Position numbers and translations under genes: made by a program. A stretch of 64,000 bases of DNA, from assembly GCF_000620705.1 (NCBI RefSeq), contig NZ_KK211167.1, positions 399,957 to 463,956 on the forward strand. The letters run 5' to 3'. The first letter of the stretch is position 1. The number at the start of each line of letters is the position of its first letter. The stretch comes from Nocardioides sp. URHA0020 (lineage in GTDB: Bacteria > Actinomycetota > Actinomycetes > Propionibacteriales > Nocardioidaceae). The notes under the pieces are model-generated. The model was not told the origin of the DNA and ran no database searches. It saw nothing but the letters and a program-made list of their open reading frames with translations. Below, piece after piece: positions 26,015 through 36,077 of this stretch.

Positions 26015-26578
26015 ATGACGGAGATCAACATCGGACAGGAGCCCCCGCTCGCCGGCACCGAGGTCGAGGCGCTCGTCGGCTCGCTGAACCGGCTGCGCGG
26101 CTACCTGCTGTGGAAGTGCGGCGGCCTCGACGCCGACGGCATCCGCGCCACGCTCGGCCCCTCCACGATCACGCTGGGCGGGCTGCTCAAGCACCTGGCG
26201 GTGGTGGAGGCCATCACCTTCTCCTTCAAGATGCACGGTCGAGCGCCGTTCGCGCCGTTCGACACCGCGGACTGGAGCGACGAGGACTGGCACTGGCGGG
26301 TCGAGGCGGACGACACCCCGCAGTCGCTCGAGCGGCTCTTCCGCGAGTCCGTGGCGCAGGGCCAGGCGCTGGTCGACGAGGCCCTCGCCGCCGGCGGTCC
26401 CGGTGGCCCGACCGAGGCGGCGAACGACGCGGGCGAGCACGCCAACGTGCGGCGGATGGTGCTCGACATGATCGAGGAGTACGGCCGCCACGTCGGTCAC
26501 GCGGACCTGATCCGCGAGTCCGTGGACGGGCTGGTGGGCGAGGACCCGCCGGGGGAGCTCAGCCCAGCGCCACGGTGA
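26015..26578 (+). CDS. DinB/DUF664 family protein (mini-circle protein-like)
   Basis: 187 aa. LNRLRGYLLWKCGGL, TLGGLLKHLAVVEAI and MIEEYGRHVGHADLIRESVDG give the three-His metal-binding pattern of DUF664/DinB four-helix proteins. In actinobacteria this fold includes mycothiol-dependent enzymes. The thiol substrate here is unknown. Its start touches that of the WYL regulator, which probably controls it, and its 3' end overlaps the convergent PucR gene by 20 bp. Confidence 0.85.
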   Translation: MTEINIGQEPPLAGTEVEALVGSLNRLRGYLLWKCGGLDADGIRATLGPSTITLGGLLKHLAVVEAITFSFKMHGRAPFAPFDTADWSDEDWHWRVEADDTPQSLERLFRESVAQGQALVDEALAAGGPGGPTEAANDAGEHANVRRMVLDMIEEYGRHVGHADLIRESVDGLVGEDPPGELSPAPR

Positions 26579-27722
26579 GCGCCAGCACGGTCTCCGGGTC
26601 GTCGAGCCGGTCGCCGTACAGCTCGCGCAGCTGCCCCATCCGGTAGCGCACGGTCTGGGCGTGCACGAAGAGGTCCGCGGCGACGTCCTCGCGCCGGCCC
26701 TGGTGGAGCAGCCAGGAGCGCAACGTCTCGGTCAGCTTCTCCGCGGTGCCCGGGCGGAGGTCGGCGAGCGGCGCGAGCAGCTGGGTCCGCAGGTCGTCGC
26801 GGGCGGCCGGGTCGGCGCCGAGCACCAACGGGACCAGGTGGGTCTCGGTGTCGAGCTCGATGCCGAGGGCGCGAGCCCGCAGGGCGCGGTCGTACGACGC
26901 GCGCACCTCCAGCCACGGCCGGGCCGGGCCGGCCAGCGACCCGCGGTCGGCGAGCGTCCGGAGCAGCGCCGTACGCCGGTGGTCGTGCGCGTCCGGCACG
27001 AGCAGCAGCACGCTGTCGTCGAGGTCCGGTGCCTCGCTCGCCGCGATCGTCGAGGGGGCGACCGAGGCGAGCACGGGGCGCACCTGTGACTCGGGCACGA
27101 TCACCGCGGTCAGCGTGCCCGGCGGCTCCCAGCCAGCGCGCTCCGCCGCGGCCAGCACGGTCTCGACGGGGGAGCCGGTGAGGAGGTGGTGCGCGATCCG
27201 CTCCAGGCGGCGCTGCCGCACCCGACCGGTCGTCGCGAGCTCGTCGGTGTGGCCGGCGACGCTCGCGGCCGACAGCTCGTCGATGTAGGCGAAGACCAGC
27301 TCCGCGAAGGCCACCAGGGTCTCGGCGTCCAGGCCGTTGCGCACGGCGGTCGTCGACATCTCGCGCCAGGAGACGCGGGCGCCGATCCGGTACGCCGCGA
27401 GCAGGGCCTCGGTCGTCCGGCCGCTGCGGGCCTCGCCGCGGCCGAGTTGGTAGGCGCCCTCCACGGCGGGTGCGGTCGGGGTCGACGTCCCCGCGCCCCG
27501 CCTGCCGCTCGCGAGGGAGAGGAACCCGCCGAGGGCGAGCTGCACGGCGTTGCGGATGGTCGCGCCCATCGGCCCGCTGAACGCGTCGGTGTAGCTCGGG
27601 ACCTCGTCGATGATCGCGGCGACCACGTGCTCGGCCACGTCCGGCAGCTCGCCGCGCATCCGCTCGACGGCGAGCGGCGGGAGCCGGAGCCCGTGGTCAG
27701 CGGTGCGGCGTACGGTGGCCAT
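26559..27722 (-). CDS. PucR/CdaR-type helix-turn-helix regulator
   Basis: 387 aa. A long N-terminal helical RsbR/DUF-like region is followed by GGDEF-related CdaR sequence and a C-terminal PucR HTH, LRSWLLHQGRREDVAADLFVHAQTVRYRMGQLRELYG. The RBS AAAAAGGGG precedes the ATG. It is divergent from the ferredoxin-reductase/desaturase operon, with an inverted repeat between them. By analogy with other actinobacterial loci of this layout it probably regulates that desaturase module. This is inference. Confidence 0.87.
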   Translation of the reverse strand: MATVRRTADHGLRLPPLAVERMRGELPDVAEHVVAAIIDEVPSYTDAFSGPMGATIRNAVQLALGGFLSLASGRRGAGTSTPTAPAVEGAYQLGRGEARSGRTTEALLAAYRIGARVSWREMSTTAVRNGLDAETLVAFAELVFAYIDELSAASVAGHTDELATTGRVRQRRLERIAHHLLTGSPVETVLAAAERAGWEPPGTLTAVIVPESQVRPVLASVAPSTIAASEAPDLDDSVLLLVPDAHDHRRTALLRTLADRGSLAGPARPWLEVRASYDRALRARALGIELDTETHLVPLVLGADPAARDDLRTQLLAPLADLRPGTAEKLTETLRSWLLHQGRREDVAADLFVHAQTVRYRMGQLRELYGDRLDDPETVLALTVALG

Positions 27723-27750
27723 GGCCCCTTTTTATCATCTGCGAACAAGT

Positions 27751-27780
27751 ATGACGGAGATCTTCACGTCCTCCGGTCAT
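27751..27780. promoter_or_regulatory. Inverted repeat between PucR regulator and desaturase operon
   Basis: ATGAC-GGAG (27751-27759) and CTCCGGTCAT (27771-27780) form an inverted repeat with a one-base insertion, in the 91-bp divergent intergenic region. It is a candidate operator for the regulator. Confidence 0.45.
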
Positions 27781-27813
27781 GATCTTACGCGCGGAGCGCA
27801 GCACACTGGGTGC

Positions 27814-28929
27814 ATGAGCATCACCCTTCCCTCTGCCACGACGCGGTCGACCCGCGGTCGCTCGCTGCGGGACAGCCTGCGCCGGGTCGCGGAGGCCGCG
27901 GTCACGCCCCTGGAGCTCAGCGACGTCCTCGACGTCTTCCACCCGCTGCGCCGCGGAGCCGACCTCCGCGCCCGGATCGTCGAGGTCCGCGCCGAGACCC
28001 ACCAGTCGGCCACCATCGTGCTGCAGCCCGGCCGCGACTGGGCCGGCCACGTGCCCGGTCAGTACGTCCGCGTCGGCGTCGACGTCGACGGCGTCCGCCT
28101 GTGGCGCACCTACTCCCTGACCCACGGCCCGCGCGCCGACCGCCGCATCAGCATCACCGTCAAGGCGATCCCCGACGGCGTGGTGTCCAACTACCTGGTC
28201 CACCAGGCGCGCGCCGGCCAGATGATCCAGCTCGACCAGGCGCAGGGCGACTTCGTGCTTCCCCAGCCGATCCCGGGCAAGCTCCTGCTCGTCACCGCGG
28301 GCTCCGGCATCACGCCGGTGATCGGCATGCTCCGCAACCTCTTCTCGCGCGCGGAGCGACCGACGACCGACATCGTGCTCCTCCACTCGGCCCTCTCCCG
28401 GGCCGAGGTCATCTTCGGCAAGGAGCTCCGGCAGTACGACGCCGCCGGCTGGCTGCGGCTCGTGGAGATGCACACCGACACCCACGGACTGCTCGACGTC
28501 GACGACCTCGACACCATCGTCCCCGACCTGGCGGAGCGGACGGCGTACGCCTGCGGCCCGGCCGGCCTGCTCGACGCGCTCGAGGAGCACTACGTCGGGC
28601 GCGGCCTCGTCCTGACCACCGAGCGCTTCCGGCCGGTGACCGTCGTCGCCGGCGAGGGCGGCACGGTGACCTTCGCCAACGGCACGGTCGTCGAGGCCGA
28701 CGGCGCCACCCCGATCCTCGACGCCGCCGAGAACGCCGGCGTCCTGATGCCCAGCGGCTGCCGGATGGGCATCTGCATGGGCTGCGTCGTCCCGATGAGG
28801 GAGGGCGCGGTGCGCGACCTGCGCAACGGCGCCCTCACCGTCGCGGTGCCCGGCGAGACCGGGCCCGGCGGCGTACGCATCCAGACCTGCATCAACGCGG
28901 CCGCCGGCCCGTGCCACCTCGACCACTGA
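27814..28929 (+). CDS. Ferredoxin reductase with C-terminal [2Fe-2S] domain, desaturase partner
   Basis: 371 aa. RLWRTYSLTHG is the FAD-binding RxYS motif, LLLVTAGSGITPVIGMLRNL binds NAD(P)H, and YACGPAGLLDALEEHY closes the reductase. The C-terminal plant-type ferredoxin domain has GCRMGICMGC and a distal QTC. It would pass electrons from NAD(P)H to the membrane desaturase encoded 43 bp downstream, like mycobacterial Rv3230c with DesA3. The first 50 residues are a helical extension. Confidence 0.92.
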   Translation: MSITLPSATTRSTRGRSLRDSLRRVAEAAVTPLELSDVLDVFHPLRRGADLRARIVEVRAETHQSATIVLQPGRDWAGHVPGQYVRVGVDVDGVRLWRTYSLTHGPRADRRISITVKAIPDGVVSNYLVHQARAGQMIQLDQAQGDFVLPQPIPGKLLLVTAGSGITPVIGMLRNLFSRAERPTTDIVLLHSALSRAEVIFGKELRQYDAAGWLRLVEMHTDTHGLLDVDDLDTIVPDLAERTAYACGPAGLLDALEEHYVGRGLVLTTERFRPVTVVAGEGGTVTFANGTVVEADGATPILDAAENAGVLMPSGCRMGICMGCVVPMREGAVRDLRNGALTVAVPGETGPGGVRIQTCINAAAGPCHLDH

Positions 28930-28972
28930 GCCACGTCGACCACTGATCGACCGACCACCGAGAGGGAGTCCG

Positions 28973-30208
28973 ATGACCACGATCACCAAGAAGCCCGTCA
29001 ACCCCACCGCCCACCTCACCCCCGAGGACGTCGAGATGCTCGGCCTCGAGCTCGACGCGATCCGCCAGGACGTGCTCGACAGCCGGGGCGAGTCCGACGC
29101 GGCGTACATCCGCAACATCGTCACCGTGCAGCGCCGCCTCGAGCTGGCCTCCCGCGCGGTGCTCCTCGGGTCGGCGCTGCCGCCGCTGTGGGTGCTCGGG
29201 ACGGTCGGCCTCTCGGTCGCCAAGATCCTGGAGAACATGGAGATCGGCCACAACGTCATGCACGGCCAGTGGGACTGGATGCGCGACCCCAAGATCCACT
29301 CGACGACGTGGGAGTGGGACAACGCCTCGACCGCCGAGGGCTGGAAGCACTCGCACAACGAGATCCACCACACGTACACGAACATCGTCGGCAAGGACAA
29401 CGACCTCGGCTACGGCATCATGCGCGTCGACGAGGACCAGCGCTGGCACCCGATGTACCTTGCGCAGCCGCTGTGGAACTTCATCAACGCCTGCTTCTTC
29501 GAGTACGGCATCGCGGCGTACGACCTCGAGCTCGGCAAGAACCTGTCGATCCCGAAGGAGAAGCGCAGCGAGACCTTCAAGAGCAACGCGAAGAAGACGC
29601 TGGCCAAGATCCGCAAGCAGGCGACCAAGGACTACGTCGTCAACCCGGCGCTCGCGATCCCGTTCGGTGGGTTCCTGCCGACCCTGGCCGCCAACTTCAC
29701 CGCCAACCTGGCGCGCAACATCTGGTCGCACTCGGTGATCATGTGCGGTCACTTCCCCGAGGGCGTCGAGACCTTCGAGCGGAAGTCGATCCCGGACAAC
29801 GAGACCCGCGGCGAGTGGTACCTGCGCCAGATGCTCGGCTCCGCGAACATCTCGGGCTCGAAGGCCATGCACCTGATGAGCGGCAACCTGTCGCACCAGA
29901 TCGAGCACCACCTCTTCCCCGACCTGCCGTCCAACCGGTACGCCGAGGTCGCGCCCAAGGTGAAGGCGCTCTTCGACAAGTACGACCTCAACTACCACGA
30001 GGCGCCGCTGCCCCAGCAGGTCTACTCGGCCTGGCACAAGGTCGTCCGGCTCTCGCTGCCCAACGGCTGGCTGGCGACCACCAACGTCAAGAACCTGCCG
30101 CAGCAGTCCAAGCTGCTGTGGGCGATGACCACCAAGGGCCCCAAGGTCCGTCGGGCCGCCACCGCTCGCCTGCAGCAGCAGGCGCGGCGGATGACGACGG
30201 CGGCGTAG
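28973..30208 (+). CDS. Membrane fatty acid desaturase (DesA3-like)
   Basis: 411 aa after a GAGGGAG ribosome-binding site. Three His boxes are present: GHNVMHG, HSHNEIHH and HQIEHH, which bind the di-iron centre. Hydrophobic helices begin at ALPPLWVLGTVGLSVA. It probably desaturates acyl-CoA or phospholipid acyl chains (delta-9 type) using electrons from the upstream reductase. The basic C-terminal tail is long. A perfect double-hairpin element follows 10 bp after the stop. Confidence 0.93.
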   Translation: MTTITKKPVNPTAHLTPEDVEMLGLELDAIRQDVLDSRGESDAAYIRNIVTVQRRLELASRAVLLGSALPPLWVLGTVGLSVAKILENMEIGHNVMHGQWDWMRDPKIHSTTWEWDNASTAEGWKHSHNEIHHTYTNIVGKDNDLGYGIMRVDEDQRWHPMYLAQPLWNFINACFFEYGIAAYDLELGKNLSIPKEKRSETFKSNAKKTLAKIRKQATKDYVVNPALAIPFGGFLPTLAANFTANLARNIWSHSVIMCGHFPEGVETFERKSIPDNETRGEWYLRQMLGSANISGSKAMHLMSGNLSHQIEHHLFPDLPSNRYAEVAPKVKALFDKYDLNYHEAPLPQQVYSAWHKVVRLSLPNGWLATTNVKNLPQQSKLLWAMTTKGPKVRRAATARLQQQARRMTTAA

Positions 30209-30218
30209 GGGCCTCTCG

Positions 30219-30299
30219 GGGATACCCGGTTAACCGGGTATCCCTGAACTTCTCGGGCACTGCAGTGCCCGAGAAGTTCAGGAAGTGCCCGAGGAGTAC
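30219..30299 (+). repeat. Double-hairpin element, copy B (possible bidirectional terminator)
   Basis: A 26-bp perfect palindrome (30219-30244, half-site GGGATACCCGGTT) is followed, sharing two bases, by a 40-bp perfect palindrome (30243-30282, half-site CCTGAACTTCTCGGGCACTG). The tail AAGTGCCCGAGGAGTAC (30283-30299) repeats the stem sequence. It fills the gap between the convergent desaturase and aldo/keto reductase genes and could terminate both. It aligns with the inverted copy at 15164-15246 and matches the layout of 23758-23836. Confidence 0.88.
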
Positions 30300-30304
30300 G
30301 CCGT

Positions 30305-31177
30305 TCAGCGGCCGATCGCGTCCAGCTCCGCGACGTCCTCGGCCGACAGCGTGAGCCCGGCGCCGGCGACGTTCTCGCGCAGGTGCGCGACCGACGACGT
30401 GCCGGGGATGAGCAGGATGTTGGGCGAGCGCTGCAGCAGCCACGACAGCGCCACGGCCATCGGGGTGGTCTCCAGCCGCGCCGCGACCGCCGACAGCGCC
30501 GAGGACTGCAGCGGGGTGAAGCCGCCGAGCGGGAAGTACGGGACGTACGCGATCCCCTGCTCCGCCAGGGCGTCGACCAGCTCGTCGTCCTCGCGGCGCG
30601 CGACGTTGTACATGTTCTGCACGCACACCACCGGCGCGATCCCCTGCGCTTCGCGGACCTGCTCGGCGCTGGCGGTGGAGATGCCGAGGTGGCGGATCAG
30701 GCCCTCCTGCTGCATCGCCGCCAGGGCCTCGAAGCCCTCGGCGATCGAGCCCTCCTCGGGGCGGTCGAGGCCGCCGACGCGGAAGTTCACGACGTCGAGC
30801 ACGTCGACGCCCAGGTTGTCCAGGTTGTCGTGCACCGCCTGCCGCAGCTCGTGGGGCGCCCGCGCGTGCGGCCAGCCGCCCTCGGCGTCGCGCCGGGCGC
30901 CGACCTTGGTGACGATGGTGAGCGAGTCGGCGTACGGGTGGAGCGCCTCCTTGATGATCCGGTTGGTGACGTGGGGGCCGTAGAAGTCGCTGGTGTCGAT
31001 ATGGGTGATCCCCAGCTCCACCGCCGTGCGCAGCACGGCGAGCGCGCCCTCGTGGTCGGCCGGCGGCCCGAAGACTCCGGGGCCGGCGAGCTGCATGGCG
31101 CCGTACCCGACCCGGGTGACCGTCAGGTCGCCCATCGTCCAGGTGCCGCCGGGGAGTGAGTTGGTCGAAGTGGTCAT
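30305..31177 (-). CDS. Aldo/keto reductase
   Basis: 290 aa. THIDTSDFYG supplies catalytic Asp and Tyr, IVTKVGA the Lys, and IPGTSSVAHLRENV the NADPH-binding C-terminal loop. The usual catalytic His region (DLYQLH) reads DVLDVVNFR, so Asn replaces the expected His. A sub-group of bacterial reductases shares this feature. The substrate is unknown. The ATG at 31177 is used. The gene runs against the desaturase operon. Confidence 0.9.
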   Translation of the reverse strand: MTTSTNSLPGGTWTMGDLTVTRVGYGAMQLAGPGVFGPPADHEGALAVLRTAVELGITHIDTSDFYGPHVTNRIIKEALHPYADSLTIVTKVGARRDAEGGWPHARAPHELRQAVHDNLDNLGVDVLDVVNFRVGGLDRPEEGSIAEGFEALAAMQQEGLIRHLGISTASAEQVREAQGIAPVVCVQNMYNVARREDDELVDALAEQGIAYVPYFPLGGFTPLQSSALSAVAARLETTPMAVALSWLLQRSPNILLIPGTSSVAHLRENVAGAGLTLSAEDVAELDAIGR

Positions 31178-31340
31178 GACTCCATCCTGCGTCGCGACCG
31201 CGCCGACACCCAGCCCCCGCTGATCCTGGGACCAGCAGGGACAGGACCGGCAGGCCGGTCCGGAGTCGCGCGGTCCGGATCCGTCACCCCAGGTCGGCGA
31301 CCGCGAGCCGGCCCGGTCCGCGCTGCCGCTGCCGTCGACA

Positions 31341-31376
31341 GGTCCGGCGGGTACGGCGGGTCCGGCGGGTCCGGCG
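31341..31376. repeat. 9-bp tandem repeat, four copies
   Basis: Four copies of GGTCCGGCG (one with a C-to-A change) lie in the otherwise featureless 234-bp gap between the aldo/keto reductase and the 132-aa hypothetical gene. Nothing else clear is seen in that gap. Confidence 0.85.
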
Positions 31377-31411
31377 CCGCGACCGGACGAGACTCCCGGC
31401 ATGCTGGAGGC

Positions 31412-31810
31412 ATGAGGTTCACGGAGGCGGAGCTGACCGCCGCGCTCACCGGCGCGGCCAAGAGCGTCCTGGCGGCGCAGGACAAGTCCGTGCGCAAGGG
31501 CAGGCGCAGCGTCGACGAGGCGTGGACGGCGCTCACCCAGTTCGAGCGGTTCCAGCTCCTCGACGGCCTGGGCGACCAGGTGCTCCCGGCGCTCGTCGGG
31601 CTCCCCGACGTCGAGGTCGAGACCGGCACCCGCCCCACCTTCACGGACGCGCAGGTCACCGCGGCGGTCGAGGAGCGGATCGGTGACGACGTCGGTCGCG
31701 TACGACGAGCCGTGCTGCTCAAGACGCGCGTCACGCTGGTCAAGATCGCGCTCACGCACGTGCCGCCGCGCAGCGACCCCGATGCACTGACGGTGCCCGA
31801 CCACCTCTGA
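31412..31810 (+). CDS. Hypothetical protein, 132 aa
   Basis: Not recognised. The sequence is soluble and mostly alpha-helical in character, without signal peptide or membrane segment. It has an amphipathic N-terminus (FTEAELTAALTGAAKSVLAAQ), a basic patch KSVRKGRRSVDEAW, and a second helical part FTDAQVTAAVEERIGDDVGRVRRAVLL. Codon usage is like its neighbours. It lies 39 bp before the large membrane/propeller gene and may be co-transcribed. Confidence 0.7.
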   Translation: MRFTEAELTAALTGAAKSVLAAQDKSVRKGRRSVDEAWTALTQFERFQLLDGLGDQVLPALVGLPDVEVETGTRPTFTDAQVTAAVEERIGDDVGRVRRAVLLKTRVTLVKIALTHVPPRSDPDALTVPDHL

Positions 31811-31849
31811 GACACTCAGCCCGACGCATCAGCTGCCGAACGGGGTGAC

Positions 31850-34021
31850 GTGGCATCGAAGCAGTGGACCCGTCGGTGGACGGTCCTCGCCTGCCTGGTC
31901 GTCGTCGCCGTCCAGGCGGTCGCGCTGGCCACGCTCACCCTGCGCGACCAGGCCGGTACGCCGCACCGGGTCCCGCTGGTGATCTCCGCGCCGGCGGTCG
32001 TCGCGATGTCGCTCTCCGACGACGTGGGGGCGATGCCGGGTGCGCCCTTCGACGCCACCTGGACCGATGACGACGCCGAGGCCCGCGCGGCCGTCCGGGA
32101 CGGCCGGGCCGTGGTCGCCGTCCTGGTGGACCTGCGCAACACCCAGGACGTCGTGCTCGTCAACGCCCGGGCGGACCGTGACCTCAACGCCGCGGTGATC
32201 GACAGCCTCACCGCGGTCGCCGACGCCCGCAACCGCACCATCGTGGTCCGCGAGCTGGCGAGGCACGACTCCGACGGCGCCGCCGGCCGGGTCCGGCTCT
32301 TCGTCCTGCTGACCGGGCTCCTGGGGTTCGGGTTCGTGCTCGTCGTGTCGCTGGTCCGCGGACCGGTCGCGAGGTCTGCTCGCCTCGGCGTCCTGCGGGT
32401 CGTCGGCCTCGGCGTCACCGCCCTCGCCGGCGCGGGGCTGCTCCAGCTGCTGCCGGCGACCCGGCTGCCCGGCCACGACCTGGCCCTGATCGGTCTCGGC
32501 GCCCTGTACGCCTTCACGCTCGGCTGTCTCACCCTCGCCGTCGAGGCCCTGGCCGGGCTCGTCGGGCTGGCGGCCGCGGCGGCGGCGTACTTCGTCCTCT
32601 CCACCCCGCTGCTGTCCGGCACCAGCCACTACCTGCTCCCGCCACCGTGGCCCACGCTGACGCCGTGGCTGCCCACCGGCGCGGCGCAGGACGCGCTGGG
32701 CTCCGTCGCGTACTTCGATCCCTCCGAGGCTCTCCGACCGACGCTCGTGCTCGCCGGCGCCGGACTGCTCGCGATCCTCGCGCTGGTGCTCGCCCGGCGG
32801 CTTCGCCACCGCTCCGGCGACACCGCCGGTGGCTCGGTGCTGGCCGCACCGGCGATGCCGGTGCGCCACTGGCGGCTGTGGGTGCTCGGCTCGGTGCTGC
32901 CGCTGGCGGTGGTGCTGGGCCTGGTGATCGCCTTCGTGCCCTCGGACGTGGTCGCCGCACCGCTGCTGCCGAGCGTGGCGACCCAGACGTCGTGCGTCGA
33001 CAACGGGGCCAGGCCCACCAACGTCGAGGAGCTCAACCACCAGATCACCACGATGCAGAGCAGTCCGGCCTTCCAGGGCGGCGACGTCGGCGCCGACGTC
33101 CAGCTCGGTGACGGCCGGTTCCTGGTGGTCTTCGGAGACACGCTGCGCTCCGCCGACTTCGACGGCCCGACGTTCGCGCGCAACTCCATGATGCTGTGGG
33201 GCGAGGAGTGCGTCTCGGTGGTCCTGCCCCCGTCGCACGGCGCGCTGATCCCGGATCGCGGCGACGGGGTCGGCTACTGGCCGATGTCCACCGCGGTCGC
33301 ACATCGTCCCGGCTACGACCTGGTGCTCGTCTCGACCCAGCGGGTCAAGGCCACCGGCGCGGGCTCCTTCGACTTCGCCAACCTCGGCCCGGCCCTGGCG
33401 GTCTTCGTCGTGCCCGAGGGCGAGACCCCGCAGCTGATCGCCACCAGGAGCGTCGGGCCAGACGACGCCGACCGGAGCCGTCCGGAGTGGGGCGCCGCGA
33501 TGACCGTCGACCGCGACTGGCTCTATCTCTACGGCACCGCGCACCCGGAGAAGAAGGGCGTCTTCGGGTTCTCGCTGCAGGTGGCGCGGGTGCGCCCCGA
33601 CGACGTGCTCGAGCCGGGCAGGTGGCGCTACTGGGACGGGTCCCGCTGGCAGCGTCGACCGGGCCGGGCCGCCACCCTGGTGCCCGCCGTGGGTGGGGTG
33701 TCGCAGACGCTGAGCGTCTTCCACCGCGGCAAGCGCTGGTACGCCCTGAGCAAGCAGGACGGCGACCTCGGCGACCAGATGGTCTTCTGGACCGCGCCCG
33801 GCCCGACCGGGCCCTTCACGCCGACCGACCCCGTCGCGGCGCTCCCTGCCGACCCGGACACCGGAGCCGTGACCTACATGCCGCTGGCACACCCGCAGAT
33901 CTTCCCGGACGACGCGACGATGGTGACGTCGTACAGCAACAACAACATCGACGCGCAGAAGATCAAGGACGACCCGACCCTCTACCGCCCGACGTTCCTG
34001 CGGGTCCCGCTGCCCGACTGA
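31850..34021 (+). CDS. Membrane protein fused to DUF4185-like beta-propeller
   Basis: 723 aa from GTG. TM1 (WTVLACLVVVAVQAVALATL) is followed by an extracellular domain of about 125 residues, then five or six helices (FVLLTGLLGFGFVLVVSLV onwards), a layout like ABC-2/YhgE-type membrane proteins. After a last helix near residue 360 comes an external domain with VQLGDGRFLVVFGDTLR, NSMMLWG, GYWPMSTAVAH, WYALSKQDGDLGDQMVFWTAP and THPQI-like AHPQIFPDDATMVTSYSNNN, resembling the five-bladed DUF4185 propeller related to glycosidases. The combined architecture is unusual. The function is unknown. Confidence 0.75.
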   Translation: MASKQWTRRWTVLACLVVVAVQAVALATLTLRDQAGTPHRVPLVISAPAVVAMSLSDDVGAMPGAPFDATWTDDDAEARAAVRDGRAVVAVLVDLRNTQDVVLVNARADRDLNAAVIDSLTAVADARNRTIVVRELARHDSDGAAGRVRLFVLLTGLLGFGFVLVVSLVRGPVARSARLGVLRVVGLGVTALAGAGLLQLLPATRLPGHDLALIGLGALYAFTLGCLTLAVEALAGLVGLAAAAAAYFVLSTPLLSGTSHYLLPPPWPTLTPWLPTGAAQDALGSVAYFDPSEALRPTLVLAGAGLLAILALVLARRLRHRSGDTAGGSVLAAPAMPVRHWRLWVLGSVLPLAVVLGLVIAFVPSDVVAAPLLPSVATQTSCVDNGARPTNVEELNHQITTMQSSPAFQGGDVGADVQLGDGRFLVVFGDTLRSADFDGPTFARNSMMLWGEECVSVVLPPSHGALIPDRGDGVGYWPMSTAVAHRPGYDLVLVSTQRVKATGAGSFDFANLGPALAVFVVPEGETPQLIATRSVGPDDADRSRPEWGAAMTVDRDWLYLYGTAHPEKKGVFGFSLQVARVRPDDVLEPGRWRYWDGSRWQRRPGRAATLVPAVGGVSQTLSVFHRGKRWYALSKQDGDLGDQMVFWTAPGPTGPFTPTDPVAALPADPDTGAVTYMPLAHPQIFPDDATMVTSYSNNNIDAQKIKDDPTLYRPTFLRVPLPD

Positions 34022-34028
34022 GCGCCCG

Positions 34029-35657
<1,629 letters not shown>

Positions 35658-35695
35658 GACGCCATCATGCCCCGGTCGGGGTCGGGCACGCCGTC

Positions 35696-36037
35696 CTAGG
35701 AGAAGCGGTCCAGGGCATCTTGCCGCGGGATCCCGAGCGCCTGCGCGACGGCGGTCCAGGAGCCGCCGCGCGAGCGGGCCAGGGCGACCCACTCGGCCAG
35801 GAAGTCCTCGGCCTGGAAACCGGTCTGGGCGATCGCCCACAGCTGCCCGAGGACCTCGGCATCGCTCATCGCCTCCCACGGTGGCGCCTTCGGGAGGCGC
35901 TCGCCGAGCACGGTCTCGTGGAAGTGCTGGACGCAGGGGCCGCAGATGAAGGCGCCGAGCCCGCCGAAGAGTGGGGTCTCGTGCCGGCCGGGGTCGCCGC
36001 AGAACGAGCAGAACTTCTTCGTGGAATCGAGGTCCAT
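35696..36037 (-). CDS. Small ClpX-type C4 zinc-finger protein
   Basis: 113 aa after a GGAG site. The N-terminal KFCSFCG...GAFICGPC (CxxC-CxxC) is the zinc-binding domain found at the start of ClpX, here without any AAA+ domain. The C-terminal half includes GSWTAVAQALGIPRQDALDRFS, which looks like a small HTH. The stand-alone ClpX zinc finger may bind a ClpX adaptor or substrate, or DNA. The role is unproven. A longer in-frame upstream extension is not protein-like. Confidence 0.75.
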   Translation of the reverse strand: MDLDSTKKFCSFCGDPGRHETPLFGGLGAFICGPCVQHFHETVLGERLPKAPPWEAMSDAEVLGQLWAIAQTGFQAEDFLAEWVALARSRGGSWTAVAQALGIPRQDALDRFS

Positions 36038-36077
36038 CAGGCTCCTGTTGTCGACTCCCGAGATGGTGGGCCCCCGC

